From Puniceicoccaceae bacterium (GTDB lineage: Bacteria; Verrucomicrobiota; Verrucomicrobiia; Opitutales; Coraliomargaritaceae), in contig JAGYJE010000013.1 of NCBI GenBank assembly GCA_018402305.1, positions 1-50,789 on the forward strand: 50,789 nt of DNA, in the 5' to 3' direction. Of this stretch, positions 15,843-23,407 are shown in pieces; position 1 is the first letter of the stretch, and the number at the start of each line of letters is the position of its first letter. Both the position numbers and the translations under genes were made by a program. Under the pieces are notes generated by a model that saw only the letters and a list, made by a program, of their open reading frames with translations, was not told the origin of the DNA and ran no database searches.

Positions 15843-17426
15843 TCAGGTCAGCTTAACCAGCGGGTGGTCGCGGAAGAGGAAGCGCCCAGAACGGGTGTCT
15901 TGGATCGTGGCGCAGAGGTGTTTGGAAGCATCAATGGTAAAGGTGGCGAGGAAGCGGGCCTCGCCGGGCTGGGCTGGGGGATCGCAGGGGATGCCGGTGG
16001 GGGAGCCGATGGCGCGGTGAGTGAGGTCGTGCTCATCGGCGCGGGCGGTATAGCGGGCAGCGCCGTTCTGGTCGAAGACGAAGTCTACAGTGCCAGTGGC
16101 CAGGGCGGTGCGGTCTGCGACTTCATAGATCTGAAGGCCACAGCGGGTCTGGTTTTCCTTGCTGGCCTTGATGGTGAGGGTGAGTGGCTTCGTCGCATCG
16201 CCGGGGGACATGACGGTGCAAGGATAGGGCGTGCCGGCGGGAACGATGGCCTTGTAAACATACTGGCCGGAGACGCGGTCGTAGGGACGCAAAGCATAGG
16301 CGTGGCGGACGCGGTCGTCGAACCCGGCCCCGGCGACGAAGGCGGCCGCCCCGGCGGCGACGGCATCGAATGGGCGGTCGGCGCGGGTCAGTTCGCCATA
16401 GCGGGAGCGAACGAGACGGCGGACGCAGGGAATGAGACTGGAGCCGCCGGTGAGAAGAACGGCTTGGAGGGTCGAGCGGTCGTAGCCGTGGGCGCGGGCT
16501 TGGCTCTCCGCAGCGTCAAGAACGGCTCCTACTTTGTCGAAGAGGCCATGGCTCTCCATGAGATCTTCCAAGGCGGAGCGAGTCCAGCGGTGTGCGGCGA
16601 GGAGAGTGCCCTGTGGGTCGGTGATTTCGAAATCGGCGGCGTCGACGGCAGAAAGAACTTCTTTGACGCGCTCGGCCTCGGCGAGCATCCGGGGCATGAG
16701 GGCGCGGATGCTGGCGGCATCGCGCCCGGCCAGAACGGTGTCGGCGGTGGATTTGGAGAGCCACTGATCCATTGCGCTGCCGCCGACCTGCGTGCCAGCT
16801 TTTCCCAGCAGGCGGCTATGCACCGTGCCGTCCGTGGTTTCATCCGAGCGGACGATTGAGACATCCAGCGTGCCTCCGCCAAAGTCGAACACCAGATAGG
16901 GTGCGCCGGGACGGACGCGGGCGGCATAGCCAAGCGCGGCGGCGGAGGCTTCGTCCAAATAACGGGGGCGGAGCACACCGGCAGCGCGCACCACTCCATC
17001 AAGCCAGCTCTGGGCGTGCTCGAAGCACTCCACGGGCAGTGTAAAGGCGACTTCCTCGTCGCTGAGATCGGCATGGATACCGGCGGCATTGATTACTTGG
17101 GTGAGGAAAGCGGCGGCGGCATCGAAGTTGTCTATGGATTTCCCGAACAGGGTGCGCGGCAGCTTCATGCCGGAGCCGGTGTAGCTTTTCATCCACCGGA
17201 AGGTGCCGGGAGCGGCCAGTAGATCGCGCGCCACTACCTGCTGGCCGGTCCACTGGCCGCGCTCATGAAAGTGCATGAGGGAAGGGACGACATGGAACTC
17301 CCTCCCGTGGGGGTCGGTGCGGGCGACGGTGAGATCGGCCAAGGGCAGACTTCTCGCCTCCTGCGTATCGGCGTCCCAGAGGGCGGCGACAGTGTTGGAG
17401 GTGCCGAAGTCGATGGCGAGGGGCAT
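15843..17426 (-). CDS. Hsp70-family (DnaK-like) ATPase
   Basis: A 527-aa protein with the actin/Hsp70 nucleotide-binding motifs: phosphate-1 DFGTSNT (6-12), phosphate-2 DFGGGTLD (181-188), GGSAMD (215-220) and the adenosine motif LLTGGSS (324-330). The C-terminal part (about 375-527) is shorter than the DnaK substrate-binding region and lacks the lid helices, so this is a divergent Hsp70 rather than housekeeping DnaK. It sits between DUF2997 (60 bases upstream) and FGE copy 2 (20 bases downstream). A J-domain protein encoded at the start of the same strand run is the obvious co-chaperone candidate. The last 80 residues recur as a relic at 10906-11152. Predicted role: ATP-dependent conformational switch of the cluster. 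Confidence 0.92.
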   Translation of the reverse strand: MPLAIDFGTSNTVAALWDADTQEARSLPLADLTVARTDPHGREFHVVPSLMHFHERGQWTGQQVVARDLLAAPGTFRWMKSYTGSGMKLPRTLFGKSIDNFDAAAAFLTQVINAAGIHADLSDEEVAFTLPVECFEHAQSWLDGVVRAAGVLRPRYLDEASAAALGYAARVRPGAPYLVFDFGGGTLDVSIVRSDETTDGTVHSRLLGKAGTQVGGSAMDQWLSKSTADTVLAGRDAASIRALMPRMLAEAERVKEVLSAVDAADFEITDPQGTLLAAHRWTRSALEDLMESHGLFDKVGAVLDAAESQARAHGYDRSTLQAVLLTGGSSLIPCVRRLVRSRYGELTRADRPFDAVAAGAAAFVAGAGFDDRVRHAYALRPYDRVSGQYVYKAIVPAGTPYPCTVMSPGDATKPLTLTIKASKENQTRCGLQIYEVADRTALATGTVDFVFDQNGAARYTARADEHDLTHRAIGSPTGIPCDPPAQPGEARFLATFTIDASKHLCATIQDTRSGRFLFRDHPLVKLT

Positions 17427-17486
17427 GGGGGGATTTTAAATTTCGGATTTTGGATTTTTAATGAAGAAGGGTCGGGCAGGGTGTTG

Positions 17487-17693
17487 CTATTGGCCAAGAG
17501 ATTGCCAGGTGGAGTCGGATTGTTCGACGGGCTGGTCGTATTCCGGGGTATGATCGCGGGAGAGAACTTGGCCGCCTAGGGCTTTTTCGAGATCGGCGGT
17601 GAGGCTCAGGCACTGCGTGCCAGCGGCTCCGCGGACATGGAGTTTGACGCTGCCGTCGGGCTGGATGGTGACTTCGATTTCCTGAGTTTGCAT
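17487..17693 (-). CDS. DUF2997 family protein
   Basis: A 68-aa protein with the DUF2997 pattern: an N-terminal beta segment (QEIEVTIQPDGSVKLHVRG) followed by a C-x-SLTADLEKALGG helix. In many genomes DUF2997 is adjacent to DUF1257 and a Ycf46-like AAA ATPase, exactly as here (DUF1257 ends 30 bases upstream). Function is unknown. The single cysteine (C28) is typical of the family position. Its small size and fixed neighbourhood suggest an accessory subunit of the AAA ATPase. Confidence 0.8.
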   Translation of the reverse strand: MQTQEIEVTIQPDGSVKLHVRGAAGTQCLSLTADLEKALGGQVLSRDHTPEYDQPVEQSDSTWQSLGQ

Positions 17694-17723
17694 GGCGGGT
17701 AAATGGGCAAATGGTTTTGGCTC

Positions 17724-18122
17724 TCAAACGGAACGGCGGAGGACGAGGTGGATGGCACCGGTCTCGTGCTGTTCCTCCTCCACGAGGGAGAAACCCTGTT
17801 CCTCGACCAGTTTCTGGACGGTGGTGTGGTAGGCGTAGCGCTGAGTGAGAGCCTGATTGAGAGCGTCCTGTTTGATGTCCTTGATACCATACCAGTCACC
17901 GACGAGGGCGTAGTGGCCGGTTTCCTTTTTGAAACCGAGGTCGTAACCAGCGTTACGAGTGGAGACGACGAGTTCCGCAGCGGTGGTGATGCCCTGCCAG
18001 CCGGAGACGATGGCGTTTTTCCGCACGGCGGAAAGACCGAACCGGGCGGCAACATCGGCGAGAGCCTTCTCCAGAGGCTCGGCGTCGGTGAAGGCGGTCT
18101 TGATGGTGGTGAAGTGGGACAT
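17724..18122 (-). CDS. DUF1257 (Ycf35-like) family protein
   Basis: A 132-aa protein beginning MSHFTTIKTAFTD, the characteristic DUF1257/Ycf35 opening, with DLGFKKETGHYALVGDW and a C-terminal YAYHTTVQKLVEEQGF segment. Known members are soluble proteins of unknown function present in cyanobacteria, plastids and scattered bacteria. The start is 9 bases beyond the stop of the AAA ATPase gene, so the two are probably translated from one message; DUF2997 follows 30 bases on. The conserved triple DUF2997-DUF1257-Ycf46 argues for a physical complex. Confidence 0.85.
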   Translation of the reverse strand: MSHFTTIKTAFTDAEPLEKALADVAARFGLSAVRKNAIVSGWQGITTAAELVVSTRNAGYDLGFKKETGHYALVGDWYGIKDIKQDALNQALTQRYAYHTTVQKLVEEQGFSLVEEEQHETGAIHLVLRRSV

Positions 18123-18131
18123 GAAGGTTTC

Positions 18132-19727
18132 CTATAATGGTGTTGAGTCGAATGGGTCGATATGTACGAACTGCTCCTCGTGCTTGCGGGCTTCGGCATA
18201 AGAGGCGGACTGGGCGCGTCCGTCGCGCAACCAAGAACGGAGGATTTCGATACGTTCTCGTTGAGAACGGGAGAGCGGTACTAGCTTTGCCAGCGCTGTG
18301 GTGATGTCATCGGTGGTGAATTCGCGACGTGGAGATGCTTTGTCGTTGTAGGCAATGTGCATGGCATCCACCACGGCCTGTTCGATTTCTGCACCGACGA
18401 AGCCGGCGGAAGCGACGGCGAGTTCGTCGAGATCGAACGTGGCCAGCGGGCGCTTCCGTTTGGTGAGGTGAACCTCGAAGATTGCGCGACGCTCGACGGT
18501 GGTGGGTAGGTCGAGGAAGAAGGTGGCATCGAAGCGCCCGCTGCGTAGAAACTCCGGCGGCAGCGCGGTGACGTCGTTGGCGGTGCCGATCACGAAGACG
18601 GCCTGCTTCTTTTCTTGCATCCACGAGAGCACACTGCCGAAAACGCGCTGCGAGGTGCCGCCGTCCAACCCGCCTCCGGCGAAGGCTTTTTCCATTTCGT
18701 CAATCCACAGCACGCAAGGGGCGATGGTCTCGACCAAGGCCAGCGCTCTGCGAGTGTTTTCTTCGGACTGGCCAACGATCCCGCCAAACAATGCCCCCAC
18801 ATCCAGTCGCACCAGCGGCAAGTGCCAGAGGCTGGAAACCATCTTCGCGGTGAGGCTTTTTCCGGTGCCGGGAATGCCGATAAGGGCAATTCCCTTCGGC
18901 GCGGGGATGCCGTAAGCCTGCGCCTCCGGGGTGAAGTCGGCCTCGCGGCCGCGCAGCCATTCCTTGAGCACTTCCAGCCCGCCAATGTCAGCGATGGTTT
19001 CCTGAGGGGAGAAGAACTCCAGTGCTCCGGACTCGCGGATGATGGTTTTTTTCTCGGCGGTGATCATGTCGATCCCCCGCTCGTCAAGGGTGCCGGAGGG
19101 TTTGAGAACCTGGCCGTTTGCCCCCTTGATCTCCGCGACGATGCTTTTGCCGAAGACACGGAGCGCCTGATTGGCACTCAGGCCAAGAGCCGAACGCAGC
19201 ACCTTGTCGCGCCCCAAGCCAGTGAGGTTGACCTTGATCTGCGGGTTTTGCGTGAAGCGATCCAGCAGTCCGCTGATTTCTTCCACATCCGGCGACGGGA
19301 ACTCCATGAGAAACACATCGTCCTTCAAGTCGTCCGGCACCTTGGTGTTGGGCGCAGTGATGATGATGGACTTGCGTGTGGCCTTGAGCGCCTGCGCCAG
19401 ATTGCGAAGCTGGCGGATGGTTTTGGGCTGCTTATCGAGGCAGTGGTGAAAGTCCTTGAGCACGAAAACCGCATCGGAGTTGTCATTGGCCTTGGCGATT
19501 GCGTCCAGCGCTGTGAGGGGGTCTTTTGCGTCCGGGGGTGAAGGGGCGCCGGGCGTGTCGGTCACAATCTTGAAACTAGCCGCAATGTCCCAAGTGAGCA
19601 GGCGGCGCTTGGTACGTTCGCAAAGCTCCTTGAGCGAGGTGACGATGCGCTCCTCTTCGTAAGACGAGACCCATAGGACGGTGAAACGCGAACGCAGGCA
19701 AATCTCGATTTCTTCGGCGAATTTCAT
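18132..19727 (-). CDS. Ycf46-like AAA+ ATPase
   Basis: A 531-aa protein. The N-terminal half (1-240) resembles a second, degenerate ATPase-like domain (TVLWVSSYEEERI, AVFVLKDFH) as in Ycf46; the C-terminal AAA+ module has Walker A GIPGTGKS (284-291), Walker B VLWIDEME (339-346), and an arginine-finger region LRSGRFD (near 390), followed by a helical lid. I start at 19727 (MKFAEEIEICL) rather than the further upstream ATG because Ycf46-type proteins start this way and the extra 20 residues are not conserved-looking. ATP-driven remodelling of a protein or nucleoprotein target is expected. It is followed by DUF1257 and DUF2997 and preceded by a frameshifted nuclease-like gene. Confidence 0.88.
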   Translation of the reverse strand: MKFAEEIEICLRSRFTVLWVSSYEEERIVTSLKELCERTKRRLLTWDIAASFKIVTDTPGAPSPPDAKDPLTALDAIAKANDNSDAVFVLKDFHHCLDKQPKTIRQLRNLAQALKATRKSIIITAPNTKVPDDLKDDVFLMEFPSPDVEEISGLLDRFTQNPQIKVNLTGLGRDKVLRSALGLSANQALRVFGKSIVAEIKGANGQVLKPSGTLDERGIDMITAEKKTIIRESGALEFFSPQETIADIGGLEVLKEWLRGREADFTPEAQAYGIPAPKGIALIGIPGTGKSLTAKMVSSLWHLPLVRLDVGALFGGIVGQSEENTRRALALVETIAPCVLWIDEMEKAFAGGGLDGGTSQRVFGSVLSWMQEKKQAVFVIGTANDVTALPPEFLRSGRFDATFFLDLPTTVERRAIFEVHLTKRKRPLATFDLDELAVASAGFVGAEIEQAVVDAMHIAYNDKASPRREFTTDDITTALAKLVPLSRSQRERIEILRSWLRDGRAQSASYAEARKHEEQFVHIDPFDSTPL

Positions 19728-19802
19728 AGAGGGAATGGGCAAAGCCTCAGTTGAGGTCTTGGGAAGGTTGCAATTTCCAGGCACCAAGATGCGAGTCCAA
19801 AC

Positions 19803-20485
19803 CTAATTAAAATCCGGATCTGTATCGCCCGGAGCGGGCAGAGTATCAAGTGGCACGCCAGCTTTGGCAAAAGTGTCCCGCATTCTGCGGTAGGCTGATG
19901 AAAGGATCATTGGATCGGCTCGGCAGTTTCTGAATGTGCTCATTAGAAGTGGCAAGTCCTTCAGCTCATCCGGCAAACATGGTGGATTTTGCCCACGATC
20001 CCTGATCGCACGATCGCCCATCTGCAGCTCCGATGTGTCTTGCTTGCATGGGTCGAAACGAGGAAGCCGAAGGCGGTTTTGAAATCCGCTGTGAAATCCT
20101 TCATCCATGTTTCGTCATGGGTGTCGAAGCTGTCATGAGCTTTGCCAACTCGCTTAGTCTTCCATTCGATCACTGCTTTCGGAACGTTCACGGGTTTCCA
20201 GTCCGCATTCCAGGTGGTATCGAGCGGTCCACTCCAAATGACAAGATCCTTGGCGGCCGAGGGCTTAGGGTATTTCTCCCGGTCGAGTGGCTGCGGGACA
20301 GGGCATTCAATCCGGATCTGGCGGAGATCCCTGATTGCGGAATCTGCGGAGTGCGCTTTGTAGAGAAAGTCGAGCGCGAAGAGGTTCACACAGTCCCGCT
20401 CCTTGCCGAGCCAATCCGATTCGACATACCATTTCGCAAAATCCTCAAGTGCCTCCTGAACGTAGCGGTCAATTCGTTTTCTCAT
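19803..20485 (-). pseudogene. PD-(D/E)XK-like nuclease, apparently frameshifted
   Basis: From the ATG at 20485 the frame reads a soluble protein with a restriction-fold-like site: AAKDLVIWSG followed by KAVIEWKTKR (Asp ... E-x-K). It continues to about FGFLVSTHASK, after which the frame becomes basic and Cys-rich and stops at 19961. The neighbouring frame then reads naturally (ELQMGDRAIRDRGQN, MRDTFAKAGVPLDTLPAPG) to a stop at 19803. A single-base indel near 20040-20060 would join them into about 226 aa. Either the gene is broken, it uses programmed frameshifting, or the sequence has an error. Its place before the AAA gene suggests the nuclease arm of the cluster. Confidence 0.6.
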
Positions 20486-20598
20486 AAAATAATCCTAGTG
20501 AGTGGTGTCTGCATGGTCGAGCGAAATGGCTGAGAAAACACTGCGCCACCAGCGCCGATCCTACTGGTCAAACGGGGTGAAAAACGCTATTTTCGAGC

Positions 20599-21015
20599 AT
20601 GAAAAACGAACTGACCGGATGGGATTTGACACAAGGACAAGCATTCATGGAGGTGACAGAAAACCCGACTGTTTCCCAGGTGGTCGCGGCGCTTGAAGGA
20701 TTGATTCCCGGACAGGCCGATCCCTTCATGATCTTGGGTGCTCCGTTGGCAAACGGTGCGGAATGCAACTACTTTCAGGTATTGGCCGCAGGTACGGATT
20801 ATTGCTGCGAGGCTCGCATTTTCGATGAGGCCGTCTTTCGTCATGGCCGCGCTTTCCTGCCTGACGAGGAGGGCGGTCTTGGCGATGACAATGAACCGGC
20901 ACAGCCGAACCTAACCATGGCCGTGCGTATGATTAGCGCCTTCATAAACAACCCGGATGAATTCCCCGAGATGGAAGGCGTGGTGTGGCTCGACGTCAGC
21001 GAAGAGTTCCATTGA
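20599..21015 (+). CDS. Hypothetical acidic protein, 138 aa
   Basis: Not recognised. A 138-aa, strongly acidic protein with no membrane helix; it has hydrophobic core segments (FMILGAPLANG, NLTMAVRMISAFI, GVVWLDVSEEF) typical of a compact alpha/beta fold such as immunity or regulatory proteins. It is the only plus-strand gene inside the minus-strand J/HIRAN/AAA run, lying between the HIRAN stop and the nuclease-like gene start, so it may have been inserted later. A role as an antidote or regulator is speculation. Confidence 0.5.
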   Translation: MKNELTGWDLTQGQAFMEVTENPTVSQVVAALEGLIPGQADPFMILGAPLANGAECNYFQVLAAGTDYCCEARIFDEAVFRHGRAFLPDEEGGLGDDNEPAQPNLTMAVRMISAFINNPDEFPEMEGVVWLDVSEEFH

Positions 21016-21061
21016 GCGAGTGTCCGACCTTGGATGGGTCGGTTCGGATGAGATCCGGGCA

Positions 21062-21463
21062 TCATGCGTCCCTCAGGATCACACGGGCCGAAAGTTGAAT
21101 CCAGTCGCCGTGCCAGCACTTGGATTCGAGGCGGGCGAAGAGAAGTTTGCCGGCATCCATCAGGCGCGCCGGGATCTCATTCCGGTCGCGCGGAAGGTAG
21201 CCGAGTTTTTCACCACTTCCGGTAAGGACGGCTATCGCGTAAGCGTCGTGCGGGATTTCGATTTCGCGGCGCAGCACCAGGTGGTCGCCTACCGCGAGGG
21301 TTCGCTCGATGTCTTGCATTGGCCTGCGGCTGGTGCCCGCAACGTGGGTCTCCATGAGGAGGATTTCCTTGGCGAAAGGCGAAGACGTTCCACCCGGCTT
21401 CATCTGGGCGTGCAACAAGGCCAGTTGGTTTTCCTCGATGGTAGTAAGGGAGTGATCGTTCAT
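21062..21463 (-). CDS. HIRAN-domain protein
   Basis: A 133-aa protein whose residues about 36-130 follow the HIRAN pattern: LMETHVAGTS, a GDHLVLRRE strand, AIAVLTGSGEKLGYLPRDRNEIPARLMDAGK, and a terminal ILR strand. HIRAN domains bind DNA 3' ends or damaged/stalled DNA in helicases such as HLTF, and stand-alone bacterial versions occur in restriction and conflict loci. The first 30 residues are a helical extension. The ATG at 21463 is 6 bases after the J-domain gene stop, so the pair is almost certainly co-transcribed. It may give the AAA/Hsp70 cluster a DNA-recognition function. Confidence 0.8.
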   Translation of the reverse strand: MNDHSLTTIEENQLALLHAQMKPGGTSSPFAKEILLMETHVAGTSRRPMQDIERTLAVGDHLVLRREIEIPHDAYAIAVLTGSGEKLGYLPRDRNEIPARLMDAGKLLFARLESKCWHGDWIQLSARVILRDA

Positions 21464-21469
21464 AATTTT

Positions 21470-22267
21470 TCAGTGGGCGAGGAGCTGATTGAGCCAGTGA
21501 CTGCGTTCGTCGCGCAGCGCTTGGGTAACGGTGATGCGTTCGTCTAGTTCCGACTGCCGGGCAGTGACGGCGACGGGATCATCTAGCAGCGGCAGTTGAT
21601 CGAAGGGCCATTCCTTGCGGCGCTCGGCATGGGAGGCGAGCAAGCGGTCGAACTGTGCTTTCAATCGCGATACGGATTCAAGTAGGGCATCCATCGAGTC
21701 GGCCTGCTCCGGTTCCTGCGAATCGCGTGTAACAAGTTCCAGGGCATCAAGTTGATCGAGATCTTGCGCTTCGTATGCGGCAAGCACGCGGTGCCAGAGT
21801 TCCGAATCGGCATCGGACTGATCGGGATGCAGATCCGGGTGAAGACGGCGGGCCAACACGCGGAAGCAGTTGCGCAACCGGCGTGTGGTTTTCGCATCGA
21901 GCACGTATTGCATCATGCCCCAGTGATGGGTCAGGTCATCGATCTCGTCGATTAGCCGCGCCTGCCACTCGGTGAACTCAGCATCAAGCATGGACTGGAT
22001 CTCCTCGTAATCGATCTCCCGGCCGCGATTGATGCATGCCTGCAACAGCTCCGCCTCGCGCTTCAGTCGAGCCGCTTCGATTTCAAGTTCGTGAAGCTTG
22101 AAGAGCCTGTCGGCAAAGGCTGCGGCATAGCGTCCGATCACGACCGGACGGATGTCGTGAAGCGAGTGTATATCGGTCAGAATGATAGCGATCTGTGACC
22201 GCAAAGCCCCGCGTTTCCGCAACAGGAGGCTCCGTTCCGAGTGGGGAATTGGAGAGGTATTCGACAT
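21470..22267 (-). CDS. J-domain (DnaJ-like) coiled-coil protein
   Basis: A 265-aa protein. Residues about 40-110 form long charged helices suggestive of a coiled coil. A compact J-domain-like segment follows (about 120-180): TTRRLRNCFRVLARRLHPD with the HPD signature at 143-145 and a helix around LWHRVLAAYEAQD. HPD is the residue triplet that stimulates Hsp70 ATPase. The C-terminal 70 residues are again helical. It heads the minus-strand run that later contains the divergent Hsp70, so it is probably the dedicated co-chaperone. The upstream region holds the three 11-bp repeats at 22326-22358. Confidence 0.78.
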   Translation of the reverse strand: MSNTSPIPHSERSLLLRKRGALRSQIAIILTDIHSLHDIRPVVIGRYAAAFADRLFKLHELEIEAARLKREAELLQACINRGREIDYEEIQSMLDAEFTEWQARLIDEIDDLTHHWGMMQYVLDAKTTRRLRNCFRVLARRLHPDLHPDQSDADSELWHRVLAAYEAQDLDQLDALELVTRDSQEPEQADSMDALLESVSRLKAQFDRLLASHAERRKEWPFDQLPLLDDPVAVTARQSELDERITVTQALRDERSHWLNQLLAH

Positions 22268-22325
22268 GGGAAATTAAAGCGTTTTTGGCACTTTTTCGCA
22301 AGCACTTCAGACGCGTATTCGACCC

Positions 22326-22358
22326 GAATTTATCCCGAATTTATCCCGAATTTATCCC
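22326..22358. repeat. Three tandem 11-bp repeats (GAATTTATCCC)
   Basis: GAATTTATCCC occurs three times head-to-tail and is followed by GATAAATATGGG, a partly inverted version. The array lies 58 bases upstream of the J-domain start and 250 bases upstream of abiEi, in a 339-base divergent intergenic region (22268-22606) with no other gene. Exact one-helical-turn spacing suggests a regulator binding site for one or both divergent units. Confidence 0.65.
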
Positions 22359-22606
22359 GATAAATATGGGAAAACGCTTGATTTTCAGATCAATAATCAA
22401 CCGGAATTTGCCACCGATCCTGAGGCTCAAGAGTGCCGCGTAAATGACCCTCCCTCACTACCAACCGCGATACCCTCAACACCCTCAACCGCGAGATCAT
22501 CCGCTGCCGTTCCGAGTAAGTCTTGCCTCGCCTTTACCTAGCTAAGAAGTGCTGGAAAATTTAAAAATGGACGGAAACCGTCTTTTTCTGCATACGTTAG
22601 CACATA

Positions 22607-23407
22607 TTGAACGACGATAAGCGAGTTTCTGACCTCCTCGATGACTTCCAGCGGAAAGGCCTTTATGGCTTTGATCGCTCGAAGGTAGAAGCCGCGTTGC
22701 CCGTTTCCACCGCAGCCGTCGGCAAAGCCCTCAAACGACTCTCAGAAAAAGGGCGCGTAAAACGGCTCCGCAAAGGTTTCCATGCCATCGTCCCCGTAGA
22801 GTTCGCCATTCAGGGGATCCCGCCCTCCGATTGGTATCTGGACGACCTGATGCGCTCGCTGGACTTGCCCTACTACATCGGTCTCCTCAGCGCCGCCGCC
22901 CTACATGGAGCCGCCCACCAGCAGGTCCAGCAACTCCAGATCGTAGTCCCCCGGCAGGAACGGCCTCTCGGATTGCCCGGCCTTTCCATCCGCTTTTTCC
23001 GGAAAAGGGATTTCGCATCCACCCCGCTCCAATCCCGCAAAGGCCACTCCGGCATGCTCCCCGTGTCCTCTCCGGAGGCGACCGCCCTCGATCTCGTCCG
23101 CTATTCCCGCCACATCGGCGGACTCGACGTCGTCCTGACCGTCCTTGCCGAACTCGCGGAAACCATCGATCCGACGAAACTCGCCGCAGCCACCGCCACG
23201 GAAACCGAAACCGCCCAGATACAGCGCCTCGGCTGGCTGCTCGACCACATCAGGCAAACCGCTCTCGCCGACGCACTTCACGCGGCACTGCCCGCTTCCA
23301 AGCCCTTGCCCAGAGCTGCCCTCGATCCCGGTGCCCCGCGCACCGGCTCCATCAACGGAAACCGCTGGCGGATTCTGGAAAACACCCAACCGGAGTCCGA
23401 CCTGTGA
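22607..23407 (+). CDS. abiEi: AbiEi-family antitoxin/transcriptional regulator
   Basis: A 266-aa protein with an N-terminal winged-helix (DLLDDFQRKGLYGFDRSKVEAAL, then VGKALKRLSEKGRVKRLRKG) and the AbiEi C-terminal region including YIGLLSAAALHGAAHQQVQ and SPEATALDLVRYSRHIGG. AbiEi proteins neutralise AbiEii in type IV toxin-antitoxin modules and repress their own operon. The start is a TTG: an in-frame TAG sits just nine bases upstream, so no longer start is possible, and the wing helices begin right after. The downstream toxin overlaps by 4 bases (GTGA). Co-oriented and tightly packed, the pair looks intact. Confidence 0.88.
   Translation: MNDDKRVSDLLDDFQRKGLYGFDRSKVEAALPVSTAAVGKALKRLSEKGRVKRLRKGFHAIVPVEFAIQGIPPSDWYLDDLMRSLDLPYYIGLLSAAALHGAAHQQVQQLQIVVPRQERPLGLPGLSIRFFRKRDFASTPLQSRKGHSGMLPVSSPEATALDLVRYSRHIGGLDVVLTVLAELAETIDPTKLAAATATETETAQIQRLGWLLDHIRQTALADALHAALPASKPLPRAALDPGAPRTGSINGNRWRILENTQPESDL

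Noticed and set aside
22326..22358. Three 11-bp repeats as a CRISPR or plasmid iteron origin
   Set aside because: The repeats are directly adjacent with no spacers, and no Rep or Cas gene is nearby. A regulator site fits better.
22831..23403. N-terminal extension of the AbiEii frame
   Set aside because: It overlaps AbiEi in another frame, is rich in Arg/Pro/His in the way of shadow sequence, and the AbiEii family starts near the GTG at 23404.
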